Below, in pieces: positions 1-8,059 of a stretch of DNA of 64,000 nucleotides. The stretch's first letter is position 1; each line of letters opens with the position of its first letter. Made by a program: the position numbers and the translations under genes. Origin of the DNA: Aquisediminimonas profunda (GTDB taxonomy: Bacteria; Pseudomonadota; Alphaproteobacteria; Sphingomonadales; Sphingomonadaceae); the NCBI RefSeq assembly GCF_019443285.1, contig NZ_CP080327.1:496001-560000 (forward strand), read 5' to 3'. The notes below the pieces were generated by a model. The model saw only the letters and a program-made list of their open reading frames with translations. It did no database searches and had not been told where the DNA came from.

Positions 1-570
1 GATGCCAAGCTCCTCGGCCGCCGCGAAAAAGGGCCGGAAGCGTGAGTCGGCCAGTTCCAGTCCGTTGACGTTGGTCGAAATCTCGATGCCGCGCATACCA
101 AGCTCGCTGACGCAGCGACGCATTTCGGCGATGGCCATGTTGGGATTCTGCAAGGGCACAGTACCCATCCCGATCAGGCGATCGGGATGTCGGCCGACCG
201 CCTCGGAGATGCCGTCGTTGACTATGCGGGCGGCGCTGCGGCCAATGTCCGGCTCAACGAAATAATAGTATTGGCCCGGTGACGGGCTAATTGCCTGAAT
301 ATCGATGCCCAGACTGTCCATTTCGGGAATGCGCAGATCAATGTTGTTCAGCTTCGCAGAAAGCTGGGCGAACAGCTTGGCCATGACTGCATCCGATTGC
401 GGTGAGGAAAATCCCGCCGGATTGGGCATGACCGCGACATTGGCCTGCACATAGGCTTGCGCGCCCTGCACATTGAGGTGGCAATGGATGTCCACCACCT
501 TGTGCCGCCCATCCTTGCTCAGGTCCGAAGTTTCATGGCCAGAGCCGCAATCTAAGCGCTTTCCGCTCAT
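1..570 (-). CDS. Amidohydrolase family protein, partial (C-terminus beyond window edge)
   Basis: The first 190 codons of a minus-strand gene are present; the reading frame is open to base 1 and the rest lies outside the window. A D-I-H-C-H-L motif puts the metal-binding HxH at residues 29-31. Together with the later R-G-I-E-I-S stretch this fits the amidohydrolase 2 (ACMSD/gamma-resorcylate decarboxylase-like) fold. Such enzymes hydrolyse or decarboxylate carboxylated ring-cleavage products. The start ATG at 570 lies 11 bases past the cytochrome b561 stop codon, so it is the last visible gene of the extradiol dioxygenase operon. Decarboxylase versus hydrolase cannot be decided because the catalytic second half is missing. 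Confidence 0.75.
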   Translation of the reverse strand, partial: MSGKRLDCGSGHETSDLSKDGRHKVVDIHCHLNVQGAQAYVQANVAVMPNPAGFSSPQSDAVMAKLFAQLSAKLNNIDLRIPEMDSLGIDIQAISPSPGQYYYFVEPDIGRSAARIVNDGISEAVGRHPDRLIGMGTVPLQNPNMAIAEMRRCVSELGMRGIEISTNVNGLELADSRFRPFFAAAEELGI

Positions 571-581
571 AGTTTTGCCTT

Positions 582-1043
582 CTATCGGTCAGCGGCCCGG
601 CGCAGCAGAATGCTTCGCAGGACGCCGTCGCGGTTGTAAAAATGATGTTTCAGCGCGCCAGCGATATGCAGCGACAATAGAGCGATCATCAGCCATGCCA
701 TCGTCACATGAGCCGAATGGCCGCACCTTGCCAAACCCATATCCGGCCCGATGGGCAAAAACGGCACCTCGATCACGCCCGCAAGGCCGATCGGATGCCG
801 CTTGGGGACCGCCGAACTCATCACCCAGCCCGACAGGGGCAGCGCCAGCAGCAGGCCATAGAGCCCCACCTGCGTGGCACGGGCCAGCAGGCGCAACAGG
901 CGAGGCATGCCAACATGCAGCGTGGGCGGACGATGCGTCAGCCGCCACAGGACGCGCAGCAGCAACAGCGCCAATATCGCCATGCCTCCGTAATGATCGG
1001 AGGCCGTGGCGGCGTTGGCAAGAAGGTTGGGCCATCTCACCAT
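582..1043 (-). CDS. Cytochrome b561 domain protein, apparently lacking the first helix
   Basis: This 153-residue membrane protein has hydrophobic segments near residues 18-35, 58-78 and 115-132, and ends in a basic tail. The pattern L-L-R-V-L-W-R-L-T-H-R-P-P is typical of bacterial di-heme cytochrome b561. Family members are usually about 180 residues and begin with a helix carrying an H-W pair; here the protein starts directly at the segment equivalent to helix 2. The ATG overlaps the stop of the upstream FAH gene by seven bases (ATGGTGA), so translation is probably coupled. It may pass electrons between quinol and a periplasmic partner, but with one helix missing its function is doubtful. 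Confidence 0.7.
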   Translation of the reverse strand: MVRWPNLLANAATASDHYGGMAILALLLLRVLWRLTHRPPTLHVGMPRLLRLLARATQVGLYGLLLALPLSGWVMSSAVPKRHPIGLAGVIEVPFLPIGPDMGLARCGHSAHVTMAWLMIALLSLHIAGALKHHFYNRDGVLRSILLRRAADR

Positions 1044-2116
1044 TCGGTGATGAACGGACCATAATTGGTTGTGCGACCTTGCGCATCTTCGGCGATGATA
1101 CGGTTCCTCTGCCGGCCAAGATAGGTGATCTGGCTCTCCATGATATCTCCCGGCTTGAGCCAGGCGCCGTCATGCATCGCGGCATTGCCCGGGGGTGAGC
1201 CGGTGATCAGCAGGTCACCCGGAAGCAGCTTGATGCGCTCGGACGCAAAGGACAGAATCTGCTCGGGCTGGAAGATCATGTCAGAGATTGGCCAATCCTG
1301 GCGGATTTCGCCATTCACCGTCAACTTGATCTGCACCTTGGTGCGGTCGACAAATTCCTTGGGTACAGCAAAGGGGCCAAAGGGCTTGAAGTTGGGCTGA
1401 TGCTTGCTGACCCAGTCATAGCCCCAGCGCACGTCAATGCGGCGGAATTCGTCGACCGTGCCCAGATCATTGACCATCACATAGGCGGCGATCAGATCGT
1501 TGGTCTCATCCGGACGGAGATACCGCCCGCCATTCTTAAGAATGGCGCCAAACTCCAGTTCCCAATCGGGATGCTCGCCGATCAAGGGTAGGGGGATATC
1601 GTCTTTGGGACCGCAGAGCGAAGAATGCAGGCCGGTCCAGAAAAAGGGCATGCCCTCACGCGCGCGACGATCGATCTCGGCCAAATTGCGCTCAAAGAAT
1701 GCCTCGTCACTTTCGCCTTCCTTACGCAGATGTTGGTTGAATTTATTGAACGTCATCATCTCGGCGACATGCTGGCGATAGTTGGCACCCGCGCACAACA
1801 GATTGGGATGCGACAACACGGGTAGGATATGCAGATCGGCATAGGACAGCGCGGGCTTGTCCTGCTTGGTGGCCAGAGCGCTGGCCAGATCGACGGCGCG
1901 GTCCCAGTCCTCGAAGATGGCATGGGTATCGACATAGAGATGCGAGAGATCAAACACCGCGCCACCGGGCAAGACCAGACCGGGGAATGGCTTGGAGCCA
2001 CCCGATTGGTAGGTGCCGATGCCAAAGCTGCCCGCGACCAGACCGGTGACGGGATCGATATTATCTGGCTGTTCCGCTGGCTTCACTCTGCCTGCGGAAA
2101 ATGCGTGGTCGGACAT
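1037..2116 (-). CDS. Fumarylacetoacetate hydrolase family protein
   Basis: A 359-residue protein with the FAH fold. The metal ligands are visible in D-W-E-L-E-F-G-A (ExE, about residue 190) and in V-N-D-L-G-T-V-D-E. The C-terminal G-D-L-L-I-T-G-S-P-P-G loop is also typical. FAH-family enzymes hydrolyse C-C bonds of 2,4-diketo or hydroxymuconate-type acids, or act as hydratases/decarboxylases in meta-cleavage pathways. It starts 57 bases after the extradiol dioxygenase and overlaps the b561 gene. The context suggests it cleaves the dioxygenase ring-opening product; the exact substrate is unknown. It is longer than the minimal 200-280 residue FAH proteins, with an N-terminal domain of about 120 residues. 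Confidence 0.85.
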   Translation of the reverse strand: MSDHAFSAGRVKPAEQPDNIDPVTGLVAGSFGIGTYQSGGSKPFPGLVLPGGAVFDLSHLYVDTHAIFEDWDRAVDLASALATKQDKPALSYADLHILPVLSHPNLLCAGANYRQHVAEMMTFNKFNQHLRKEGESDEAFFERNLAEIDRRAREGMPFFWTGLHSSLCGPKDDIPLPLIGEHPDWELEFGAILKNGGRYLRPDETNDLIAAYVMVNDLGTVDEFRRIDVRWGYDWVSKHQPNFKPFGPFAVPKEFVDRTKVQIKLTVNGEIRQDWPISDMIFQPEQILSFASERIKLLPGDLLITGSPPGNAAMHDGAWLKPGDIMESQITYLGRQRNRIIAEDAQGRTTNYGPFITEW

Positions 2117-2173
2117 GGGAATTCCTCATTGTTCAAATTCTGGCTCAAGCCAGGCGGGCTCTCGTTTCTCCGG

Positions 2174-3112
2174 TCAGGCGAAATAGCGATCTGGCGGATC
2201 GGAACTCCAGATATCCATTTCGACATCATGCAGATCCCAGATGCGGGTTCCATCGCTGGCCACCAGCAGGTCGGTGTCGGAGAAGGTTTCAAAGCGGTTG
2301 CCGTCCGGATCGCGCCAGACATCGAAAACATGGCTGCCATGCGGATGGCGGCCAACGCCCCACACCAGTTCATAGCCTTTGTCTTCCAGATAGCGGTGCG
2401 CGACGAACTGGGCCTCAAAGTCCTGCACTTCAAAGCTGATGTGATGGCAGGCTGTCTCACCGCTCTGGCTCTGCATCAGGGCGATGGTGTGGTGATCGAC
2501 GCGCTCTTCCCCGCGATCAAGACGCATAAAGCTGATGATCTGCGCTTCAGGCTTCCCGGGCACGTGATAGATCTCGCTGGGGATCAGACCGAGCACGCCC
2601 TTATACCAGGGAAAGCTCTGCGCGAAGCTGGGCACAAAAATCCCGATATGGCCGAGCCGCGCCAATTGTGCTGGTCCGAGCTTGCGCTTGGGCTCGAACC
2701 GGCCCAAGCGCTGATATCGCACGCATGAATTCTGCACCAGCGGCGCGGGAAATTCATCGGCCTTACGGCGCGCAACTCCGTAAACTAGATCGACCGCAAA
2801 GCCGTTCGGGTCTGTCAGCGTGACAGCCTTCCCTCTGCCCGGTGAACCGAGATCGCGGATGGGGCTGGCGCCATGGCAGGCCACCGCCTCGGCAAGATCG
2901 CTTTCGCTCTCCACCTCGAAGGCAAAGCCGTTGAAGGCGGCATGCTCGGCCTTGTGCGCGACATAGGCAAAGGCATCGCCGCCACTTGTCCGCATGAACA
3001 ATTGGCTATCGCTCCGCACAGCTTCGATCAGGCCAAAGTCGCTCGCGAAACGCGCTGTAGCGTCAAGATCGGTGACATCGAAGCTGACGTGGTGAAATCG
3101 CTTTATTCGCAT
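2174..3112 (-). CDS. Type I (VOC) extradiol ring-cleavage dioxygenase
   Basis: This 312-residue protein has two vicinal-oxygen-chelate repeats, the usual layout of 2,3-dihydroxybiphenyl dioxygenase-type enzymes. The 2-His-1-Glu iron site can be read in L-G-H-I-G-I-F (about residue 154), C-H-H-I-S-F-E (about 224) and R-F-E-T-F-S-D (about 275), all in the C-terminal half as expected. It should insert O2 next to a catechol hydroxyl pair to give a meta-cleavage product. It is the first gene of a minus-strand operon followed by FAH, b561 and amidohydrolase genes. The start ATG at 3112 is followed by M-R-I-K-R-F-H-H-V-S-F, a typical VOC opening. Substrate unknown. Confidence 0.88.
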   Translation of the reverse strand: MRIKRFHHVSFDVTDLDATARFASDFGLIEAVRSDSQLFMRTSGGDAFAYVAHKAEHAAFNGFAFEVESESDLAEAVACHGASPIRDLGSPGRGKAVTLTDPNGFAVDLVYGVARRKADEFPAPLVQNSCVRYQRLGRFEPKRKLGPAQLARLGHIGIFVPSFAQSFPWYKGVLGLIPSEIYHVPGKPEAQIISFMRLDRGEERVDHHTIALMQSQSGETACHHISFEVQDFEAQFVAHRYLEDKGYELVWGVGRHPHGSHVFDVWRDPDGNRFETFSDTDLLVASDGTRIWDLHDVEMDIWSSDPPDRYFA

Positions 3113-3602
3113 GATCAGTCAAAATCCTGTCGCAAGGGGCGGCCATACGGGGTGGAGATGCAAGATGTGACCGATCATCCATCTCTCCCTTCGGCCAAGC
3201 CGATGTCTGTCCATTGGCAGCTATCACTGCTGCCTTCTGACGACGCTTCTATGCTTCGGGGGAGACACAAGGTCCAATCGAATACGCCCCTTCCTGCTAT
3301 CGGTCCGGCAGATAGGTCAGCGCCGCGCCTGGCACGCGAGCAAAGCGGCGGACCTGCGCCGCTTAGTACGGGTCGCCGTGGCCGTTGAGCCATCCGTAAA
3401 AAAGGCGCCGCGCGGCGACCTATTCGGCGGATCAATAAGTGGAATGGATTCAAACGATTTCACAAAGCCGCGGTGAGGGTGCTAATTCTGCGAAGCAATC
3501 ATATGGATTTGTAGCGCGCCTAATAGCTGCCACAGCGCCGATGAAGCCGGCCAGATTTTCAGATTTAATCACAAAAATGAAAAAATTGAGGGAGGAAATG
3601 CT
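3113..3602. other. Divergent intergenic region, 490 bp
   Basis: No coding sequence is supported here. The region separates the minus-strand extradiol dioxygenase operon from the plus-strand TonB receptor and so should hold both promoters. The last 120 bases before the receptor are AT-rich. I saw no convincing operator palindrome. Confidence 0.6.
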
Positions 3603-5960
3603 ATGAAATATGCTTGGGCAATTTCGGTTAGTGCCATTGCACTGGTGGCGCAGGCCTCGTCCGCGCGTGCAGAACAGGCACAGGCCGCGGACAAAGAAGA
3701 CGCGGCCGCCTCATCGTCCGGATTGGCCGACATTGTTGTGACCGCGCAGCGCAGATCGGAAAATCTACAGCGTGCTGCCATCCCCGTCAGCGCTATTTCG
3801 GGTGACACACTGACCAGCGCCGGCGCAACAACGCCCAGCCAGCTGACTTCGCTAGTGCCATCGCTTCAGGTAGCGCCGATTGCTGGTCCTTATTCGATCT
3901 TCTATCTGCGGGGCGTAGGCAATTTTACAAGTAACGCGCTTTCTGACGCGGCGGTCGCATTCAACTTTGACGGCGTCTATGTTGGCAAGCCTTCCAGCAC
4001 AACAGGATATTTTTACGACCTCGAACGTGTCGAAGTGCTAAAGGGACCCCAAGGCACGCTATATGGTCGCAACGCCACTGGGGGTGCCATCAACGTCATT
4101 AGCCACTTGCCAGAACTCGGCCGGCTCGGCGGTGACCTTTCGGCTGGATACGGCAATTATAACGCTGTTCAGGTCAGCGGTGCCCTCAACGTTCCGCTTG
4201 GCGATAACACAGCATTCAGGGCTGCAGGGACATTCGTGCGCCACGACGGATACATGGCGGATGGCAGCGATGACCAGAATGACTTGGGTGGCCGCTTCTC
4301 GTTGCTTACCACGCCTGCGCCCGATCTCAAAATCACCATTGTGGCTGACTACTTCCGTCAGCGGGGCGAGGGCGTCGGATCAACGCCACTTGATGGGGTG
4401 AGTTCGGGTAACCTTCGTCAAGGCTTGTTGTCGCCGTTCGGCCAAGCCTACTATACGTCGCAACCCAACACTCTGCTGGGAAATTTCTTTGGGCCGATCA
4501 CTGCGCCGCCATTTTTGCACAATAGCTACTGGGGCATTTCATCGACGATTGAATGGCAAATGCCTCTGGGAACAATTACATTAATTCCATCGCACCGAGA
4601 ATCGAATCTCGATTACGCAACTACAGGGCCGGGCTTCCAAGTCGTTCAAGTCGAGCACGACAAGCAGTCCAGCGCAGAGCTGCGTTTGGCTTCGGATGAC
4701 ACGCACGCGCTACGCTATTTGATCGGGGCATTCTATTTTCGCGAAAACAACGATATTCCTTACTATACAGTCAATCAGCAGGCCAATTTTAACCTGCAAT
4801 CCTATTTTCCGCAGACGACAAGTTTCGCGGCATTTGGTCGCCTGACTTATGCGATCACACCAGCATTACGGTTCAACGTCGGTGGCCGCTATACCACTGA
4901 GACCAAGGATTTTTCTGGTAGCCTGGCGTCCCGTGCCAAGATTTGCGTGCTGCCAACTTCATATTTTCCGACCTACACGCCGGGTTGCCCAACGGCCCTA
5001 GGGTTCCCCTATGGGACTTCACTACCCGCACCCAACTTTGTCCCCGGGCCCGATGGCACCATCATTGCGCCGAGCCTACTTGATGAAACGGGCGCAAATG
5101 CGCGTCACGCAAAGTTCCACAAATTCACTTGGCGTGTTGGCGCCGACTGGGACATCACCCCCCGCAATCTGGTCTACGCCAGCTACGAAACTGGGTTCAA
5201 ATCGGGCGGATTCTTTTTCTCGGGTGACAATGGAGTTTTCCGACCCGAGACCATATCGGCCTTTACTGTCGGGTCGAAGAACAAATTTTTCGATAATCGC
5301 GTTCAGTTGAATGCCGAATTGTTCTATTGGCGATATAAAGACCAACAAATCAGTCATCTGGCGTTTGACTCGGCAGGAGATATCATCTTTGCAACTGAAA
5401 ATATCGGTCGAGCTACTTACAAGGGGGCCGAAATAGACACGCAATTTCTCGTTACAAATAACACCCTGTTGAGTGCCGATATCCAGTACCTTGATGCCAA
5501 GTACAATGATTTTGTTTATTTTACGCCTAACCTCAATGGCGGCGCGGGGAACGGAACGGCCTGCCCAACAATCGGGACTCCCGGGCTTTCATATACTGTT
5601 GATTGTTCGGGGCGGCGGCCGCCATTTGCCCCCGAATGGACAGTCAATCTGGGTGGTCAGCAAACGATCCCGCTTGCCAACTCTGGCAAGATTATCGTCA
5701 GAGCGCGTGCCCACTACCAGTCCGGCTCAATGGCAGGGTTGGAATTTACACAGGTCGAGTTCCAGAAGGGATATTGGCAGGCCGATGCCGAAATAAGCTA
5801 CACTGCTTCGCAAAGCCGGTTCACAGTTGCGGCCTATATCAATAACGCGTTCAACAAGACAGTCCTGGCCCAATCTTTTCCCAATCTGTTCAGCCTGTTT
5901 ACGGTCGGCACACTGCGGCCTCCCAGAACGTTTGGCGTCCGCGCTGGTATCAGTTTCTAA
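3603..5960 (+). CDS. TonB-dependent outer-membrane receptor
   Basis: A 785-residue outer-membrane receptor. Residues 1-24 form a Sec signal peptide ending A-S-S-A-R-A-E. The TonB box D-I-V-V-T-A-Q-R-R is near residue 44, followed by the plug domain (R-V-E-V-L-K-G-P-Q-G-T-L-Y-G-R-N-A-T-G-G) and a beta-barrel ending in phenylalanine. A GGGAGG ribosome site lies 6 bases before the ATG. Sphingomonads use many such receptors to import aromatic or hydrophobic substrates. It is divergent from the ring-cleavage operon and followed by a strong terminator, then a dehydrogenase gene. The ligand cannot be read from sequence. It is related to, but distinct from, the receptors at 18.0 and 29.1 kb. Confidence 0.93.
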   Translation: MKYAWAISVSAIALVAQASSARAEQAQAADKEDAAASSSGLADIVVTAQRRSENLQRAAIPVSAISGDTLTSAGATTPSQLTSLVPSLQVAPIAGPYSIFYLRGVGNFTSNALSDAAVAFNFDGVYVGKPSSTTGYFYDLERVEVLKGPQGTLYGRNATGGAINVISHLPELGRLGGDLSAGYGNYNAVQVSGALNVPLGDNTAFRAAGTFVRHDGYMADGSDDQNDLGGRFSLLTTPAPDLKITIVADYFRQRGEGVGSTPLDGVSSGNLRQGLLSPFGQAYYTSQPNTLLGNFFGPITAPPFLHNSYWGISSTIEWQMPLGTITLIPSHRESNLDYATTGPGFQVVQVEHDKQSSAELRLASDDTHALRYLIGAFYFRENNDIPYYTVNQQANFNLQSYFPQTTSFAAFGRLTYAITPALRFNVGGRYTTETKDFSGSLASRAKICVLPTSYFPTYTPGCPTALGFPYGTSLPAPNFVPGPDGTIIAPSLLDETGANARHAKFHKFTWRVGADWDITPRNLVYASYETGFKSGGFFFSGDNGVFRPETISAFTVGSKNKFFDNRVQLNAELFYWRYKDQQISHLAFDSAGDIIFATENIGRATYKGAEIDTQFLVTNNTLLSADIQYLDAKYNDFVYFTPNLNGGAGNGTACPTIGTPGLSYTVDCSGRRPPFAPEWTVNLGGQQTIPLANSGKIIVRARAHYQSGSMAGLEFTQVEFQKGYWQADAEISYTASQSRFTVAAYINNAFNKTVLAQSFPNLFSLFTVGTLRPPRTFGVRAGISF

Positions 5961-5983
5961 AGCAGCCTGAGTTGAGGAATGGC

Positions 5984-6020
5984 AAAGGCACCCATAGACA
6001 TCAGTCGAATGGGTGCCTTT
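5984..6020 (+). terminator. Rho-independent terminator after TonB receptor
   Basis: A perfect 12-bp inverted repeat, AAAGGCACCCAT and ATGGGTGCCTTT, is separated by a 13-base loop and starts 23 bases after the receptor stop codon. The right arm ends in three T, then GTGGTTT. This is a convincing intrinsic terminator. Confidence 0.85.
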
Positions 6021-6072
6021 GTGGTTTGAAGCGTCTCATTTGCTTGTGCAGATTGAATAGGGGTACCAGGAG

Positions 6073-6841
6073 ATGACTGGCCTGCCGCAAACGCCTAGCT
6101 TCTGCCTTAATGGTCGCCGCGCGTTGGTGACTGGGGCGGGACGGGGTATAGGGCTCGCCGCTGCGGCAGCGCTTGCACAGGCAGGCGCGGAGGTGACGCT
6201 GGTCGCCCGCACGGCCTTAGAAATCAAGCAGAGCGCAGCGGCAATACGTGCGGCCGGTGGCAATGCCGAGGCAGCGGTGCTGGATGTGAGCGACAGTCGC
6301 GCGGGTGGAGGCCTTCTTTGCCGCGCGACCCGCGTTCCACGTCCTGCTCAATAACGCTGGCACCAATCGCCCCAAACCGATGTGGGAAGTGATCGAGGAC
6401 GACTTTGACGCCGTTCTTGATCTCAATCTTAGAGCGGCGTTTTTTGTGGCGCAGCATTGCGTGAAAGCGTTAATGCGCGATGGCTTGCCCGGCAGCCTGA
6501 TCCATATGAGCAGCCAGATGGGCCATGTTGGTGGCCGTCGCCGCAGCCTTTATTGTGCCTCGAAATGGGCGATTGAGGGGATGAACAAGGCCTTTGCGCT
6601 TGATCTGGCGTCGCATGGAATCCGTTCCAACACGATTGCTCCCACGTTTATCGAAACACCGATGACCAAGCCGTTTTTCGAGGACAAGGCCTTCCTCGAC
6701 GATGTGCTGGCCAAGATCAAACTCGGACGGCTGGGGCAGGTGGAGGACCTGATGGGCAGTGTGCTTTTCCTCGCCTCCGATGCTTCGGCTCTCATTACTG
6801 GCACATCCCTTGTCGTCGATGGCGGATGGACTGCTGATTAG
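6073..6841 (+). pseudogene. Short-chain dehydrogenase/reductase, split by a frameshift
   Basis: Two overlapping frames together give a normal SDR of about 255 residues. The first (6073-6354) carries the cofactor motif T-G-A-G-R-G-I-G and runs to V-L-D-V-S-D-S. The second continues with V-E-A-F-F-A-A-R-P, N-N-A-G, the catalytic Ser and Y-C-A-S-K motif, and ends V-V-D-G-G-W-T-A-D at 6841. Removing one base from AGTCGCGCGGG near 6297-6305 restores a continuous protein (D-S-A-R-V-E-A). The gene is therefore either broken by a single-base insertion or carries a sequencing error. If intact it would be an NAD(P)-dependent alcohol or ketone oxidoreductase for the imported substrate. Confidence 0.8.
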
Positions 6842-6843
6842 CT

Positions 6844-6870
6844 GACCGATTTGATGCAATCAGATCGGTC
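6844..6870. terminator. Hairpin between convergent genes
   Basis: An inverted repeat, GACCGAT-T-TGAT and ATCA-G-ATCGGTC, with a three-base loop sits two bases after the dehydrogenase stop. The stem is 11 bp with one mismatch. There is no long T tract on either side, so it is a likely but not certain bidirectional terminator between the plus-strand dehydrogenase and the minus-strand box operon. Confidence 0.55.
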
Positions 6871-6942
6871 ACGCTAGATTGAAACAGAGCTAATCTCGCG
6901 ACGCTCCCCCGCCCGCCATCGTCACGGTCACAATGTCGCCGG

Positions 6943-7580
6943 CTAGACAATCACAGCCTCAACCAGAATCGGCCCATTTGTCGCGAAGGCGTGCGAGAGC
7001 GCAGCATCGAGCGCGGTGGGATCCTCTGCTCGTACGCCCGAAACGCCATGCCCCTTGGCAAGTGCGACGAAATCGAGATCGGGGAACATCGTGCCGACCA
7101 TTTCGTGCATACCGAAATGGCGGCCGAAGCTGTGAAGCGCTTCGTAGCGGCCATTCTTCAGGATGACGAAAGCGATGTTTGCATTCCATTGTTTCGCTGC
7201 GCGCAGGCCTTGGATGGCATACATCGAGGATCCGTCGCCGAGCACAGCGATGATCTTTTCATCTGGCCGCGCAAGCGCCATGCCAACGGCGGCAGGCAGA
7301 CCAGATCAGGCATCTCGCCGCGGGCGAAAGATGCGGCACGCTCGGGCAGATCCTGCCCAACACTGGACACTTGTCCGACGTTAGTCATCACAAAGATGCG
7401 CACGCATTTTAGGTCTCGAACCATTTCCAGCGCCACATGGATCTCTGCGTGCAACTCGGAGTCGAACGCTTTCATCCGTTGTTCTCGGATCAGCGCAAGC
7501 GTGGAAACTCCCTCCTCGATGTTGAGCCGAATGCGCCCCGAAGCGCCCTTAGCCTCAGCCACGCGTAAACTCGATCGCAC
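6943..7580 (-). pseudogene. Chimeric remnant: enoyl-CoA hydratase N-terminus joined to a benzoylformate-decarboxylase-like C-terminus
   Basis: Reading down the minus strand from ATG 7580, about 90 codons match the start of an enoyl-CoA hydratase/isomerase (A-F-D-S-E-L-H-A-E-I, then S-V-G-Q-D-L-P-E-R-A-A). Near 7306 the homology stops. In another frame a thiamine-diphosphate enzyme C-terminus begins (G-L-P-A-A-V-G-M-A-L-A-R-P, V-L-G-D-G-S-S-M-Y, F-V-I-L-K-N-G-R-Y) and runs to the stop at 6943. That half resembles benzoylformate decarboxylase. Both halves are incomplete and out of frame, so this is a deletion scar. The hydratase ATG overlaps the DUF4863 gene by 26 bases. An isolated 112-residue piece starting at 7281 is unlikely to work alone. 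Confidence 0.75.
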
Positions 7581-8040
7581 CGCCCGGCAGGAGATATAGA
7601 ATCAGGGCCTTGCCATCAGTTACTGTTGGATTGTGTGCGGAAGCCGGGCCGTAGACTTTCCAGCCTGCACCGCATCCATCGAACTGCGCCGCCGCGTCGT
7701 GCGGCATGACCAGATCAATCTCGCCATCTGGGTGGGCATGGTGCGGCCCTACGACGTCGGTCATCTCAACCACGTCAACAGACATGCCATGAGTCGCATC
7801 GCCTTCTTTGACCGCGCGGCCAAACTTGATCCCCCCCGCTTCGCGTCCGCATAGCCAGCCTTCAGCTACACCAAGCTTGCACATCTCGAACGCCTTTAAG
7901 AACCAAGCGCCGCCTGCGGGAAAATCGCGGTTCAGTCGCTCCTCAAGGCTGGCGTCGCATGGATTGCCAGCAATGGCTGCGGTGACGGCGGCAATATGTT
8001 CGATGAATTCGGGAGGAGTCTGGGGACGTGCGCTCATCAA
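7555..8040 (-). CDS. PnbB/DUF4863 family protein (4-hydroxylaminobenzoate lyase-like)
   Basis: A 161-residue soluble protein of the DUF4863 family, whose characterised member PnbB is 4-hydroxylaminobenzoate lyase in 4-nitrobenzoate degradation. The conserved H-H-A-H-P-D-G-E-I-D-L region (about residues 98-108) and the C-terminal Y-L-L-P-G-G-A-I-E-F strand look cupin-like. It lies 19 bases after the ferredoxin reductase inside the box operon. No nitroaromatic genes are nearby, so a role linked to benzoyl-CoA metabolism, for example on a by-product, seems more likely than nitrobenzoate catabolism. That is inference only. Confidence 0.65.
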   Translation of the reverse strand: MMSARPQTPPEFIEHIAAVTAAIAGNPCDASLEERLNRDFPAGGAWFLKAFEMCKLGVAEGWLCGREAGGIKFGRAVKEGDATHGMSVDVVEMTDVVGPHHAHPDGEIDLVMPHDAAAQFDGCGAGWKVYGPASAHNPTVTDGKALILYLLPGGAIEFTRG

Positions 8041-8059
8041 GAGAATCCTTTTAGATGAT

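Noticed and set aside
473-1198. Open frames on the plus strand across the b561 gene
   Set aside because: Low-complexity Arg/Ala/Pro composition and no domain; the minus strand has a coherent membrane protein.
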